NCBI GenBank assembly: GCA_015057055.1 | Contig: SVFE01000019.1 | Coordinates: 1 to 40,507, forward strand | Length of the DNA stretch: 40,507 nt | Reading direction: 5' to 3' | Source of the DNA: Lachnospiraceae bacterium | Lineage (GTDB): Bacteria > Bacillota > Clostridia > Lachnospirales > Lachnospiraceae | Part shown: positions 8,009 through 15,306 of the stretch, one piece after another | How positions within the stretch are numbered: the stretch's first letter is position 1 | Layout: every line of letters begins with the position of its first letter | Position numbers and translations under genes: made by a program | Notes under the pieces: model-generated | The model's input: the letters and a program-made list of their open reading frames with translations, nothing else | Databases searched by the model: none | Told to the model about the DNA's origin: nothing

Positions 8009-8680
8009 TTATTCTATGTCACAGTCAGTAAAAATGGTGATTTCCTCCGGTGTAATTTTACATTCTAAGAATAAAACATTTACACCGGCCGCTTTTGCCT
8101 CCTCCAAGGCCTCCCCAAAGGCCGGATGCGTATCCGTATTCGCTCTCACCTCATGAATGCCCTCCATTTGAATCACAAACGCCACCATGCAGTGATATCC
8201 CTCTTTTACTGCCGCCGTCAGTTCTTTTAAGTGTTTCACGCCCCGCTCCGTTGGCGCATCTGGGAAAAATCCGATGCCGTCCTTTTCCAAGGTACAGCCC
8301 TTTACCTCCATAAGGTATTTCTGTTCCCCTTTTTCCATATAAAAATCAATTCTGGATTTTCCGATGGTATACTCCGGCTTAAGATAAGTAAAATCCTTGG
8401 TTTCCAGCCATTCCTTCACTACCTTGCCAGGCATCTGGCTATCAATATTAATGAGTCCGAAATCCTCTTTATACGCAGACACCAAATCGTATCTGGTCTT
8501 GCGGGCGGGACTTTCGCAGTCTTCCAAAATAACCTTTACGCCGGGCTTTAAAATCTCTTTGCACCGACCGGTATTTTTTACATGCACGGTTTCTATCGCG
8601 CCGTCAATTTCTACCTTTGCTATAAATCGGTTGGGACGTTCCAAAAAAATCCCTTCCTTAATCTTTTGATAACGCATCAT
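8009..8680 (-). CDS. sfsA: SfsA family protein (sugar fermentation stimulation protein homologue)
   Basis: SfsA was named from maltose-metabolism effects in Escherichia coli; its biochemical role is still unclear, but the family has an N-terminal OB-like part and a nuclease-like C-terminal domain. Here the N-terminus YQKIKEGIFLERPNRFIA is typical, followed by VKNTGRCKEIL, and a PD-(D/E)XK-like core in KSRIDFYMEKG and YLMEVKGCTL. The start is set at ATG 8678-8680, because homologues begin just there; a second ATG follows at once. The frame remains open further upstream inside the Sel1 gene, but that part does not resemble SfsA. The 3' end of the Sel1 gene overlaps this gene by 23 bases. Confidence 0.9.
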   Translation of the reverse strand: MMRYQKIKEGIFLERPNRFIAKVEIDGAIETVHVKNTGRCKEILKPGVKVILEDCESPARKTRYDLVSAYKEDFGLINIDSQMPGKVVKEWLETKDFTYLKPEYTIGKSRIDFYMEKGEQKYLMEVKGCTLEKDGIGFFPDAPTERGVKHLKELTAAVKEGYHCMVAFVIQMEGIHEVRANTDTHPAFGEALEEAKAAGVNVLFLECKITPEEITIFTDCDIE

Positions 8681-10037
8681 TCTTTTCCCGATAAACCTCT
8701 TCCAATCGTTTTTTTGCGTACTCCGAGCCTTTCCCTGCCGCCAGGTTAAATAAATCAATGGCCTTATTATAATCTTTTTTCACGCCTTTTCCGATGGCAT
8801 ATAAGTTCGCCAATCGAGACTCACAAAACATAAGACCGGCCTCAACTCCTTGCTCATAAAAAAGTGCAGCCTTTTCATAATTTTGTTTAATTCCGTCTCT
8901 TCCTTCTTCATAAAAAATCGCAAGGCACCCCGCCGCAGAAGCTTCTCCCTGATTCGCCGCTTTTTCATACCATTTTGCAGCTTCCTCAAAATTCTGCTTT
9001 ACATACTCGCCCTTTTCATACATTTTCCCCAGCATCAGCATGGCCGTTTTGTTTCCGTTCATTTTTTCCGCTCTATCAAAATGCTGATAGGCCTTCTCGA
9101 AATCCTTGGGAATTCCCTTGCCATGGTAATACTGAAATCCCAAATTAACCACTGCCCCGGAAAAACCTTTCTCTGCCGCTTTTAAAAACCATTCTCTGGC
9201 AGAAGCATAATCCTTCCTGTCGTTATAATATAACCCAAGTTCAAACTGTGCTCTTCCGTCGCCATTTTGTGCTGCCCCGGTCAAATTCCGGAGGATGTTT
9301 TCCTTCTCTTTTCCGTCCTCATTGCGATAGGCCAAACTTCTTTTTTCGCTTTCCAAATAATTACTGCATTTTACCGCATCCGCTAAAATATCAGCGTAGC
9401 GACGCACCTCAGTTTTATTGTTTTCCGACTCTGCAATAAATTTTTTCTCTTCTGTCATGGTTTTTGCCATATGAAGATATTCCTCAGCGGCATATAAATC
9501 GATGGGCACACCTTTTCCCCACATATATACATAGGCGAGACTTAAATATCCTCGCGGCTCTCCCGCAACCGCAGCGCGATGATATAAATCCTTTGCTTTT
9601 GCAAAATCCCGCATCACGCCTTTTCCATAATGATACAAACAGCCCAAATTATTCAGCGCAGGACCATACTCCTTCTCTGATGCCTGTTCATAATAATACA
9701 AGGCTTTTTTCATATCCGTGGTTATATTTAAAATCTCCGGAAATTCGTAAATCTTTCCCAGCTGAAATGTCGCATCAATATCTCCCTGTTTTGCTCCCCG
9801 TTCCAAATATAACAATATTTTTTGCCGAAATTCCTCTTTCTTTTCCCCTTCTTTCACCATATCATAAGCAATTCGATTTATCCGGCAAAGAAGCGCCGAA
9901 GCCTTGGCAAATCCTTTTTTTGACCAAGGTTCCATCATCGCTTGGCAATCCCTCATTTTCAACTGCAAAAACAAGGCATAGGCTTTTTCATAATCCTGAT
10001 TAAATTTTTCTTCTCTTTTCTTTCTTCCCAAAAACAT
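8658..10037 (-). CDS. Sel1-like (TPR) repeat protein
   Basis: The 459-aa protein consists mostly of about eight Sel1-like repeats, helix pairs with the pattern A-x-x-x-LG-x-x-Y-x-x-GKGV-x-x-D-x-x-KA-x-x-x-x-x-x-A, for example LGCLYHYGKGVMRDFAKA. Such solenoids bind partner proteins; no catalytic domain is present. There is no signal peptide, so it is probably cytoplasmic. The ATG at 10035-10037 is chosen because AGGGG lies six bases upstream and the frame before it runs through the tsf terminator. The end overlaps sfsA, suggesting coupled translation. The partner cannot be told. Confidence 0.88.
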   Translation of the reverse strand: MFLGRKKREEKFNQDYEKAYALFLQLKMRDCQAMMEPWSKKGFAKASALLCRINRIAYDMVKEGEKKEEFRQKILLYLERGAKQGDIDATFQLGKIYEFPEILNITTDMKKALYYYEQASEKEYGPALNNLGCLYHYGKGVMRDFAKAKDLYHRAAVAGEPRGYLSLAYVYMWGKGVPIDLYAAEEYLHMAKTMTEEKKFIAESENNKTEVRRYADILADAVKCSNYLESEKRSLAYRNEDGKEKENILRNLTGAAQNGDGRAQFELGLYYNDRKDYASAREWFLKAAEKGFSGAVVNLGFQYYHGKGIPKDFEKAYQHFDRAEKMNGNKTAMLMLGKMYEKGEYVKQNFEEAAKWYEKAANQGEASAAGCLAIFYEEGRDGIKQNYEKAALFYEQGVEAGLMFCESRLANLYAIGKGVKKDYNKAIDLFNLAAGKGSEYAKKRLEEVYREKNDALSKD

Positions 10038-10052
10038 ATTCGTCCCCTGCAT

Positions 10053-10085
10053 AAAAAATACCACTACAAAATCCGTAGTGGTATT
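10053..10085 (-). terminator. Intrinsic terminator after tsf
   Basis: The minus strand has an 11-base perfect stem AATACCACTAC/GTAGTGGTATT around a GGATTTT loop, followed by TTTT. It stands 36 bases after the tsf stop and before the Sel1 gene, closing the rpsB-tsf unit. Confidence 0.92.
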
Positions 10086-10090
10086 CTTAT

Positions 10091-10119
10091 ATCTTACTTC
10101 ATTGCGCAAGTGGTATCAA
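10091..10119 (-). promoter_or_regulatory. Possible promoter for the Sel1 gene overlapping the tsf end
   Basis: TTGATA (10114-10119) and TAAGAT (10091-10096) on the minus strand are 17 bases apart. Transcription would start at or inside the tsf terminator hairpin. The -10 matches only four of six bases, so this is tentative. Confidence 0.35.
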
Positions 10120-10121
10120 AA

Positions 10122-11057
10122 TTACATACCCATCTGAGCTTTTACTTCTTCTGCGAAGTTTTCTTCTTTTTTCTCAATACCTTCGCCGGTTTCAAAACGA
10201 ACTACAGATTTGATAGCAAAGTCAGCATTCTGCTCTTTTGCAACCTGTGCAACATAAGCTGCAACGGTCTGCTTACCATCTTCTGCTTTAACATATACCT
10301 GATCCATAAGACAGATATCTTTCAACTGCTTGTTGATACGTCCGTTGATCATTCCGTCGATAACCTTTTCCGGTTTCTGGGATTCCTTAGGATCGTTCAT
10401 AATCTGTGCTTTGATGATTTCCTTTTCGTGCTCGATGAATTCAGCACTTACTTCATCTCTGGATACATACTGAGGATTCAAAGCTGCAACCTGCATAGCG
10501 ATGTTGGTCATTGCTTCTTTTACTGCATCGTTTACAACATTTGTCTTAGATTCTACGATAACACCGATTCTGCCGCCGCCGTGTACATAAGAAACTACGC
10601 AACCTTCGTTTGCAACAACTTTCTTAAATCTTCTGATATTAAGGTTTTCTCCGATAACTGCAACCTTTTCTACCAAAGCTTCTTTTACGGACTTAGAGGA
10701 ATCTTCCACCCATGCTTCTGCCATGAATGCATCCATATCCTCTGCAGATGTACCGATTGCCTGTTCGCAAACCTGTGCTACGAACTGCTGGAATGTTTCA
10801 TTCTTAGCAACGAAGTCTGTTTCAGAGTTAACTTCTACAACTGCTGCTGTATTGTCTTTTACGATTACGTGGCAAAGACCTTCTGCCGCAATACGTCCGG
10901 CTTTCTTTTCAGCCTTAACTGCACCATTTTTTCTGAGAAGTTCTACTGCTTCGTCCATATTACCATCGGTTTCGGCAAGGGCTTTTTTACAGTCCATCAT
11001 ACCTGCGCCGGTCATATCTCTTAATTCTTTTACCATACTAGCTGTAATGTTTGCCAT
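10122..11057 (-). CDS. tsf: Translation elongation factor Ts
   Basis: EF-Ts exchanges GDP for GTP on EF-Tu. The N-terminal UBA-like segment ITASMVKELRDMTGAGMMD and the TDFVAKNE core motif identify it. From the ATG at 11055-11057 (GGAGGG seven bases upstream) it encodes 311 aa, within the usual 280-310 range. It follows rpsB by 29 bases in the universally conserved pair and ends at a strong terminator. Confidence 0.98.
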   Translation of the reverse strand: MANITASMVKELRDMTGAGMMDCKKALAETDGNMDEAVELLRKNGAVKAEKKAGRIAAEGLCHVIVKDNTAAVVEVNSETDFVAKNETFQQFVAQVCEQAIGTSAEDMDAFMAEAWVEDSSKSVKEALVEKVAVIGENLNIRRFKKVVANEGCVVSYVHGGGRIGVIVESKTNVVNDAVKEAMTNIAMQVAALNPQYVSRDEVSAEFIEHEKEIIKAQIMNDPKESQKPEKVIDGMINGRINKQLKDICLMDQVYVKAEDGKQTVAAYVAQVAKEQNADFAIKSVVRFETGEGIEKKEENFAEEVKAQMGM

Positions 11058-11086
11058 TTTCGTTCCCTCCATGCTGATTATTCTGA

Positions 11087-11827
11087 TTATTCTGCATCTT
11101 CTGCGTCTGCTGCAGCGCTTTCTGCTTCTACATCAGAAACCGTTTCACCCTGGTTTGCTTCAATGATAGCATCTGCCATTTTAGCAACGATAAGCTTAAC
11201 AGCACGGATAGCATCATCGTTACCGGGGATTACATAATCAAGTTCTTCCGGATCACAGTTTGTATCAGCAATACCGATCAATGTAATACCAAGAGAATGT
11301 GCTTCCTGAATACAGATTCTTTCCTTCTTGGGATCTACTACGAAAATAGCATCAGGAATTCTTGTCATGTTCTTGATACCGCCAAGGTTTTTCTCAAGTT
11401 TTTCCCATTCTTTTTTAAGGTTAACAACTTCTTTCTTGGGAAGAACATCAAATGTACCGTCTTCTGCCATTCTTTCAAGATCTTTCAATCTCTTGATACG
11501 GGACTGGATGGTCTTGAAGTTGGTAAGCATACCACCAAGCCATCTTTCGTTAACGTAGTACATTCCGCAACGTTCTGCTTCTGTCTTAACAGCTTCCTGT
11601 GCCTGTTTCTTTGTTCCTACAAACAAAACGGTTCCGCCCTGGGATGCAATATCAGAAATTGCATTGTAAGCTTCGTCTACTTTACCCACCGATTTCTGCA
11701 AGTCGATGATGTAGATACCGTTTCTTTCTGTGAAGATGTAAGGAGCCATTTTAGGGTTCCATCTTCTGGTCTGGTGTCCGAAATGTACACCTGCTTCAAG
11801 TAATTGTTTCATTGAAATAACGCTCAT
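11087..11827 (-). CDS. rpsB: 30S ribosomal protein S2
   Basis: S2 binds the 30S head-body junction and is needed for S1 and initiation functions. The protein begins [20 protein letters not shown] and shows [22 protein letters not shown] and [12 protein letters not shown], all S2 hallmarks. It has 246 aa with a short acidic Ala/Glu-rich tail. The start at 11825-11827 is fixed by GGAGGT six bases upstream; the frame is open further 5' but that part is untranslated leader. It is driven by the promoter at 11978-12006. Confidence 0.98.
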   Translation of the reverse strand: MSVISMKQLLEAGVHFGHQTRRWNPKMAPYIFTERNGIYIIDLQKSVGKVDEAYNAISDIASQGGTVLFVGTKKQAQEAVKTEAERCGMYYVNERWLGGMLTNFKTIQSRIKRLKDLERMAEDGTFDVLPKKEVVNLKKEWEKLEKNLGGIKNMTRIPDAIFVVDPKKERICIQEAHSLGITLIGIADTNCDPEELDYVIPGNDDAIRAVKLIVAKMADAIIEANQGETVSDVEAESAAADAEDAE

Positions 11828-11971
11828 TTTTTTACCTCCATATTGGTTTTTGTTCGTAGCGGGTTCCGTCAAGCGGCTTCCGCCCTGTGTCTTCCGCATA
11901 TTTCTCATTCTGCGCCACCTCGAGCATCAGGCACCCGCGCAGCAATCCATATGCGTGCTTTTTACAGTTAC
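11828..11971 (-). promoter_or_regulatory. rpsB: Structured 5' leader of rpsB-tsf
   Basis: The roughly 145-base leader is much richer in G+C than the AT-rich DNA upstream. It contains a helix CTGCGC/GCGCAG at 11910-11942 enclosing a purine-rich loop, and a hairpin GCGG-AAG-CCGC at 11873-11883 that may extend through GGG/CCC pairs to 11859. Ribosomal-protein operons are commonly autoregulated through such leaders, S2 itself included in enterobacteria; that this one binds S2 is inference. Confidence 0.5.
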
Positions 11972-11977
11972 CGTGAT

Positions 11978-12006
11978 ATTTTACCACGATAAAATAGGAA
12001 AGGCAA
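11978..12006 (-). promoter_or_regulatory. Sigma-A promoter of rpsB-tsf
   Basis: TTGCCT (12001-12006) and TAAAAT (11978-11983) are 17 bases apart on the minus strand, with a TG one base before the -10 (extended -10). An AT-rich tract upstream could act as an UP element, as expected for a ribosomal-protein promoter. Confidence 0.8.
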
Positions 12007-12033
12007 GTACTTTATCTTTTTAATTTTCAAATC

Positions 12034-12098
12034 CAAATGTATAACTTTTCAATATTAAATGCAAAAATGTATTTCGATTACTCCGGCAAAAATGTATT
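12034..12098. repeat. Three direct repeats upstream of the rpsB promoter
   Basis: Two exact copies of GCAAAAATGTATT begin at 12061 and 12086 on the plus strand, 25 bases apart. A degenerate third copy, CAAATGTATA, begins at 12034. They lie about 30-95 bases upstream of the rpsB -35 element in an otherwise gene-free, AT-rich stretch. Confidence 0.6.
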
Positions 12099-12109
12099 AC
12101 ATTTACTTT

Positions 12110-12150
12110 GACATAATTCTATGTCGCATTTTCTGTTCTATGACGGAACA
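12110..12150. other. Two adjacent palindromes, possible operator sites
   Basis: A perfect inverted repeat GACATA-ATTC-TATGTC occupies 12110-12125, and TGTTC-N7-GAACA occupies 12134-12150. Neither is followed by a U tract on either strand, so they are not ordinary terminators. They lie between the 57-aa gene and the direct repeats. The rest of 12099-12197 shows nothing else. Confidence 0.4.
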
Positions 12151-12197
12151 CATCCGCAGTTCAGGACTTTTCTAGATACGCTCCCCTCTACGATATT

Positions 12198-12371
12198 CTA
12201 ATGAGCGTACTCTTCATCCTCATCCTCGCTCTCTACACGAGTTTCGTCTGTTAAGTCCACGCCACTTGCCTCTACTACGTAGGGTTTTGATAGTTCCATA
12301 CCACACACACCTACTTCTTTGCCATTGTTCATTAAACTTACTGCCATTGCAGCCAAAAAGATATTCAGCAT
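12198..12371 (-). CDS. Unrecognised 57-residue protein with hydrophobic start and acidic tail
   Basis: A 57-codon ORF has a strong AAAGGAGG eight bases before its ATG. The N-terminus MLNIFLAAMAVSLMNNG is hydrophobic and could be a short membrane or signal segment. A Cys-containing middle (VGVCGMEL) follows, and the last 15 residues are almost all acidic, ending EYAH. No family is recognised. It lies just after the terminator of the transglutaminase gene, and no convincing promoter is visible in the 60 bases between, so it may be read by leak-through. The start of the longer open frame upstream overlaps the terminator and is unlikely. Confidence 0.55.
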   Translation of the reverse strand: MLNIFLAAMAVSLMNNGKEVGVCGMELSKPYVVEASGVDLTDETRVESEDEDEEYAH

Positions 12372-12434
12372 ATCTTTTTCCTCCTTTTCTCCTTTGAAAA
12401 TTTTACTTTGTTTTCTTTTTTGATTTTTGGCATA

Positions 12435-12462
12435 AGAAAAAGCCACTCCTAAGAGTGGCTTT
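12435..12462 (-). terminator. Intrinsic terminator after the transglutaminase-like gene
   Basis: On the minus strand AAAGCCACTC/GAGTGGCTTT forms a ten-base stem with a TTAG loop followed by TTTTTC. Outer bases GGCATAA and TTATGCC can extend it. It lies about 18 bases past the stop of the gene. Confidence 0.88.
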
Positions 12463-12480
12463 ATGCCAATAAGAATGTCC

Positions 12481-13641
12481 TTACAACACATCAGGGATAT
12501 CATTGTATGCGGTAACAGTAACACCCTCACGTATCCAACGAGAATTCTCAGTCAATGCCATACGATTAGAAGATGTATTCGAACCACCACCATCCGCACA
12601 AACGTCATAGTAGTAGTAAGTACCGTTAATAAGAACACGATTCCACGCATGAGCCCCTTCAACAGGACCTAATGCATTGATGTAACCACCCACCGTATCA
12701 CACTCAACGCCTGCCGCCCAGCACATAGACTGAAATGCATTAGCGTATCCACTACAGATACCAACCCCATAGGTAAAGGCATCTCGGGTAGTGTAATGAG
12801 TAAGAGTATCATCATAGTCCATCATGTCACCAATATAATGATGGATAGCATTCGCCCTTTCTAAGGGTGTCATAGATGGTGTGCAACACTCTCCTACCGC
12901 ATTTATGATGTAGTCCGGCCAACGAATACCGGGTCTGGAGTAGATAGGAACTCCGTTAGAGGTATATTCATACGCCCCAAGAGTATAACCACCGTTAAAA
13001 TCAGATACGGTCCAGTTTGGTATGCGTCCATCCACAATACCAAGCTCTTCCCATTCTGCAGTAGTATATTGGTCCCATCCTAAATCAGTCGATTGCGTTG
13101 CCGTTGGAGTCTCCACCGGTGTTACCACCACTGTCTCGCTCGTAGTAGGGGCTACGGTAGGTTCTACTGTGGTTGTTTCTGCCACAATAACTTCCTCTGT
13201 AACCGGATTAGTAGAATCGGTAGTCACTTCTTCCGTGCTATTCTCCTCTTCTTCCTCTTCGCTTTCCTCTACAAGTGCTTCGCTCTCTTCTGCTTCGTCG
13301 GAAACATCCTCCGAATCGCTCTCCATATCCTCAGAGGTCGTGTTCTCGGACACGCCATTTTCTGAGACTTCTTCGGTTTCCTCAGCTTCTTCCTCGTCCT
13401 CGACAAGGTTTTCTGTTGTAAGGTTTTCCGACACATCCTCTGTGTCGTTTTCTGATACTTCTTCTACGAGGGATTCATTACCGGATGTGGTAAGACCTTC
13501 CATAGAAGATTCCTCCTTTGTGTCACCCGCGCAAGCAGTGATTACGGTTACCGAGCTCATAACAACGAATGCCATAATCATCTTCCGAGGTAACACACGT
13601 CTTAAAACATCAAGCTTCATATCTCGTTCCTCCTTGCTCAT
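12481..13641 (-). CDS. Transglutaminase-like lipoprotein on an acidic stalk
   Basis: A probable surface lipoprotein: a basic N-terminus and hydrophobic segment end in the lipobox ITAC, with the lipidated Cys at residue 37 of this start. Next comes a stalk of about 150 residues, rich in Glu, Ser and Thr, with four VSEN motifs, then a Thr/Pro/Val-rich part. The C-terminal half is a transglutaminase-like cysteine protease/cross-linking fold with Cys in GVGICSGYANAF, His in GAHAWNRV and Asp in YYYDVCAD, so the catalytic triad is complete. Two starts are possible: ATG 13639-13641 (GGAGGG eight bases upstream, used here) and ATG 13618-13620 (AAGGAGG eight bases upstream). Such domains may cut or cross-link peptides; substrate unknown. 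A terminator follows. Confidence 0.83.
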   Translation of the reverse strand: MSKEERDMKLDVLRRVLPRKMIMAFVVMSSVTVITACAGDTKEESSMEGLTTSGNESLVEEVSENDTEDVSENLTTENLVEDEEEAEETEEVSENGVSENTTSEDMESDSEDVSDEAEESEALVEESEEEEEENSTEEVTTDSTNPVTEEVIVAETTTVEPTVAPTTSETVVVTPVETPTATQSTDLGWDQYTTAEWEELGIVDGRIPNWTVSDFNGGYTLGAYEYTSNGVPIYSRPGIRWPDYIINAVGECCTPSMTPLERANAIHHYIGDMMDYDDTLTHYTTRDAFTYGVGICSGYANAFQSMCWAAGVECDTVGGYINALGPVEGAHAWNRVLINGTYYYYDVCADGGGSNTSSNRMALTENSRWIREGVTVTAYNDIPDVL

Positions 13642-13739
13642 ATTTTTAACCCTCCTTTTCGAATCGTTGGCATATTGTTCTTAAATAAACGTCATAAACA
13701 AACGACTCCCATAATATTAAAAACAACCAAGTCAAACGG

Positions 13740-14351
13740 TCATTGTCTTGTTGTAAGTATAATTGCAATCTCCTCATACGTTGCTCCCGCCGGAATAAAA
13801 TGCTCCCCGGTGCAGATTCTTACATCATAGCCGTTAGCACACAAATATGCGTCGTATTCTGCCGCAGAAGAAACCACTCCTGCTTCTGCCAAACGTCTTG
13901 CTACGGTATCGGAGCCGTCACCTCCGTAAACCGTAATGTATGTCCCTTCCGTAGCGACCGAAGGAGTCTCATCTTCGACTTCCGGTTCTACTTCCGGTCC
14001 CGTCTCCGACTCCGGCGCAACCTCTGCTTCCGGCACTGTCTCAGGCTCAGCCTCTACTTCCGGCTCTGCTTCCGGCTCTACTTCCGCCTCTACTTCCGGC
14101 TCTACTTCCACCTCCGCTTCTGCCTCTGGCACTGCATTTTGAGACGCTGTCTCATTACCAGAAACAGACGCAGCATTATTTTGAGCCAGTTCTGACAGCA
14201 ACGTACTTTCTACCATTCCAAGCTGGGCTGCCCTGGCTTTTATTTCTTCATCCGTCATGGTTTCTTTCTCACCACCCAAAGCAAAATGCATAATCAGCGC
14301 AGTGACAACAATACCGATTCCCAATCCTCTCAGATAATATTTTAATTTCAT
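13740..14351 (-). CDS. Membrane-anchored protein with a YceG/MltG LysM-like domain, no catalytic domain
   Basis: The 203-aa product has one N-terminal membrane helix (about residues 7-25). A Ser/Asn patch VSGNETASQN follows, then about 65 residues of Glu/Pro/Val/Ala repeats. The C-terminal 65 residues (ITVYGGDGSDTVARRLAEAG, then a GEHFIPAGATYEEIA segment) resemble the LysM-like subdomain at the start of MltG/YceG endolytic transglycosylases. The catalytic Glu-containing domain of MltG is absent, so lytic activity is not expected; glycan binding is possible. The ATG at 14349-14351 has GGAGG eight bases upstream; an upstream in-frame TTG overlaps that site. It follows the DUF6115 gene by 21 bases. 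Confidence 0.72.
   Translation of the reverse strand: MKLKYYLRGLGIGIVVTALIMHFALGGEKETMTDEEIKARAAQLGMVESTLLSELAQNNAASVSGNETASQNAVPEAEAEVEVEPEVEAEVEPEAEPEVEAEPETVPEAEVAPESETGPEVEPEVEDETPSVATEGTYITVYGGDGSDTVARRLAEAGVVSSAAEYDAYLCANGYDVRICTGEHFIPAGATYEEIAIILTTRQ
13977..14130. repeat. Short tandem repeats coding the Glu/Pro/Val linker
   Basis: Imperfect 6- and 12-base units of the type TCTACTTCCGGC and TCTGCTTCCGGC (plus strand) are repeated through this stretch and encode the EVEPEVEAEVEPEAEPE-type linker. Unit changes keep the frame, so length variation between strains is expected. Confidence 0.7.
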
Positions 14352-14372
14352 TTCTAACGCCTCCAAAATTGG

Positions 14373-15185
14373 CTATTTCTTCTCAAACAAATCAATTACA
14401 AGTTTTACCTCCCCGATTCCCAGGCCAAGTTCTTTTGCAATTGCCATATTGGATTTTCCCTGTTTGTGAAGCTTCAAAATTTTCTCATTATTATTCAAGC
14501 CGTTTTCTTCACCGGGAGCAAACTGAATGCTGATATCCTCGCTCCCTTCCACGAGTTCTTTCGCACGATTTTCCTCCTCTGCCTTCGGCTTACTCTTTGC
14601 CTTCGCAGTTGTTTTCTTTACCGTCTTTTCCTGAATGTTCTTTCTTGCGGAAAGCATGGTTTCCTCTGCGATGACCGCCTGGTCCTTTGCAGCCGATGCA
14701 GATTCCATTGCCTCCGTAGCCAGTAAAGCGGCTTTTTCTGCCTCCGCCGCGGCTTCCGTTGCAACCTGTCTGGCCTCTGTTGCCATGTTATTAATCTCTC
14801 TTACGGATATTTGCGCTTCTGCAATTTGGTTAGACAGGCCTTCTCTGGAATTGGTCAGCATATCATACATAAACACCGTTTCCTGGTGATTTTTGTTGTT
14901 CTGTGTCATTATGGTATCGGAATACTCCCCAAGCGCCATCATTTTTTCATTCGTGAGCCGTTCCAAGGAGCGCTCCGCTTTTTCCACGGAATAAGTCACG
15001 GTTTCTTCCGTAATATCCTGCAGGCGAATTCTTGCATGATCGCACTCATCATCCACCATTTTCTTTATTTTTTCTTCGGTATCTTTTTCGTTTACAAAAC
15101 CCTTTGCATCACCGGAAGGCAGTACAAAACCTGCAACACACGCACCGATTCCCAATATCAGCAAGACGATTTCAAACCATTCCAT
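14373..15185 (-). CDS. Membrane-anchored coiled-coil protein with C-terminal DUF6115-like helix-turn-helix
   Basis: One N-terminal membrane helix (about residues 4-22) is followed by a long, largely helical coiled-coil region (30-185, including an Ala/Glu-rich segment). A Lys/Ala-rich linker comes next, then a small C-terminal helical domain, NNEKILKLHKQGKSNMAIAK then ELGLGIGEVKLVIDLF. This layout (anchor, coiled coil, small HTH-like end) and the place between sigma-28 and rpsB match Bacillus subtilis SwrB (YlxL), which promotes basal-body maturation. Equivalence is inference from architecture and position; overall length (270 aa) exceeds SwrB. The ATG has AAGGAG upstream. Confidence 0.75.
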   Translation of the reverse strand: MEWFEIVLLILGIGACVAGFVLPSGDAKGFVNEKDTEEKIKKMVDDECDHARIRLQDITEETVTYSVEKAERSLERLTNEKMMALGEYSDTIMTQNNKNHQETVFMYDMLTNSREGLSNQIAEAQISVREINNMATEARQVATEAAAEAEKAALLATEAMESASAAKDQAVIAEETMLSARKNIQEKTVKKTTAKAKSKPKAEEENRAKELVEGSEDISIQFAPGEENGLNNNEKILKLHKQGKSNMAIAKELGLGIGEVKLVIDLFEKK

Positions 15186-15244
15186 TTGTATCTCTCCTTC
15201 TGCACCACTTACGTAGTATTCTACTTTCTTTTTTCCACAACAAA

Positions 15245-15271
15245 TGCTTCCACGGACATCCTATGGAAGCA
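15245..15271 (-). other. Hairpin between the 100-aa gene and the DUF6115 gene
   Basis: A perfect eight-base stem TGCTTCCA/TGGAAGCA with an 11-base loop, followed on the minus strand by TTTGTTGTGG. The U run is short, so it may be a weak terminator or a processing site that separates the flagellar operon from the downstream group. The gap 15186-15306 holds nothing else clear. Confidence 0.5.
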
Positions 15272-15306
15272 CTTATTCCTACTTTTCACTTCTTATTTAC
15301 GGTTCT

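Noticed and set aside
9942-11024. A 360-codon plus-strand open frame
   Set aside because: It lies opposite tsf and the start of the Sel1 gene, is rich in Phe/Cys/Tyr as expected for an antisense shadow, and has no ribosome site or recognisable domain.
12109-12140. TTGACA on the plus strand as a promoter
   Set aside because: No acceptable -10 lies 16-18 bases downstream, and no plus-strand gene follows.
12134-12150. Possible LexA (SOS) box
   Set aside because: The arms are TGTTC and GAACA around seven bases; the Gram-positive LexA site needs GAAC-N4-GTTC, the opposite orientation and a shorter spacer.
13022-13684. A Ser/Val-rich plus-strand frame opposite the transglutaminase gene
   Set aside because: It mirrors the acidic stalk; the minus-strand product has a lipobox and full catalytic triad.
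13642-13739. Promoter or sigma-28 site before the transglutaminase gene
   Set aside because: TTGACT and TATTAT are only 13 bases apart, and the CGATTC segment lacks a properly spaced TAAA, so nothing convincing was found.
13977-14130. CRISPR or satellite array
   Set aside because: The repeats are short, in-frame and spacer-less, coding a Glu/Pro linker.
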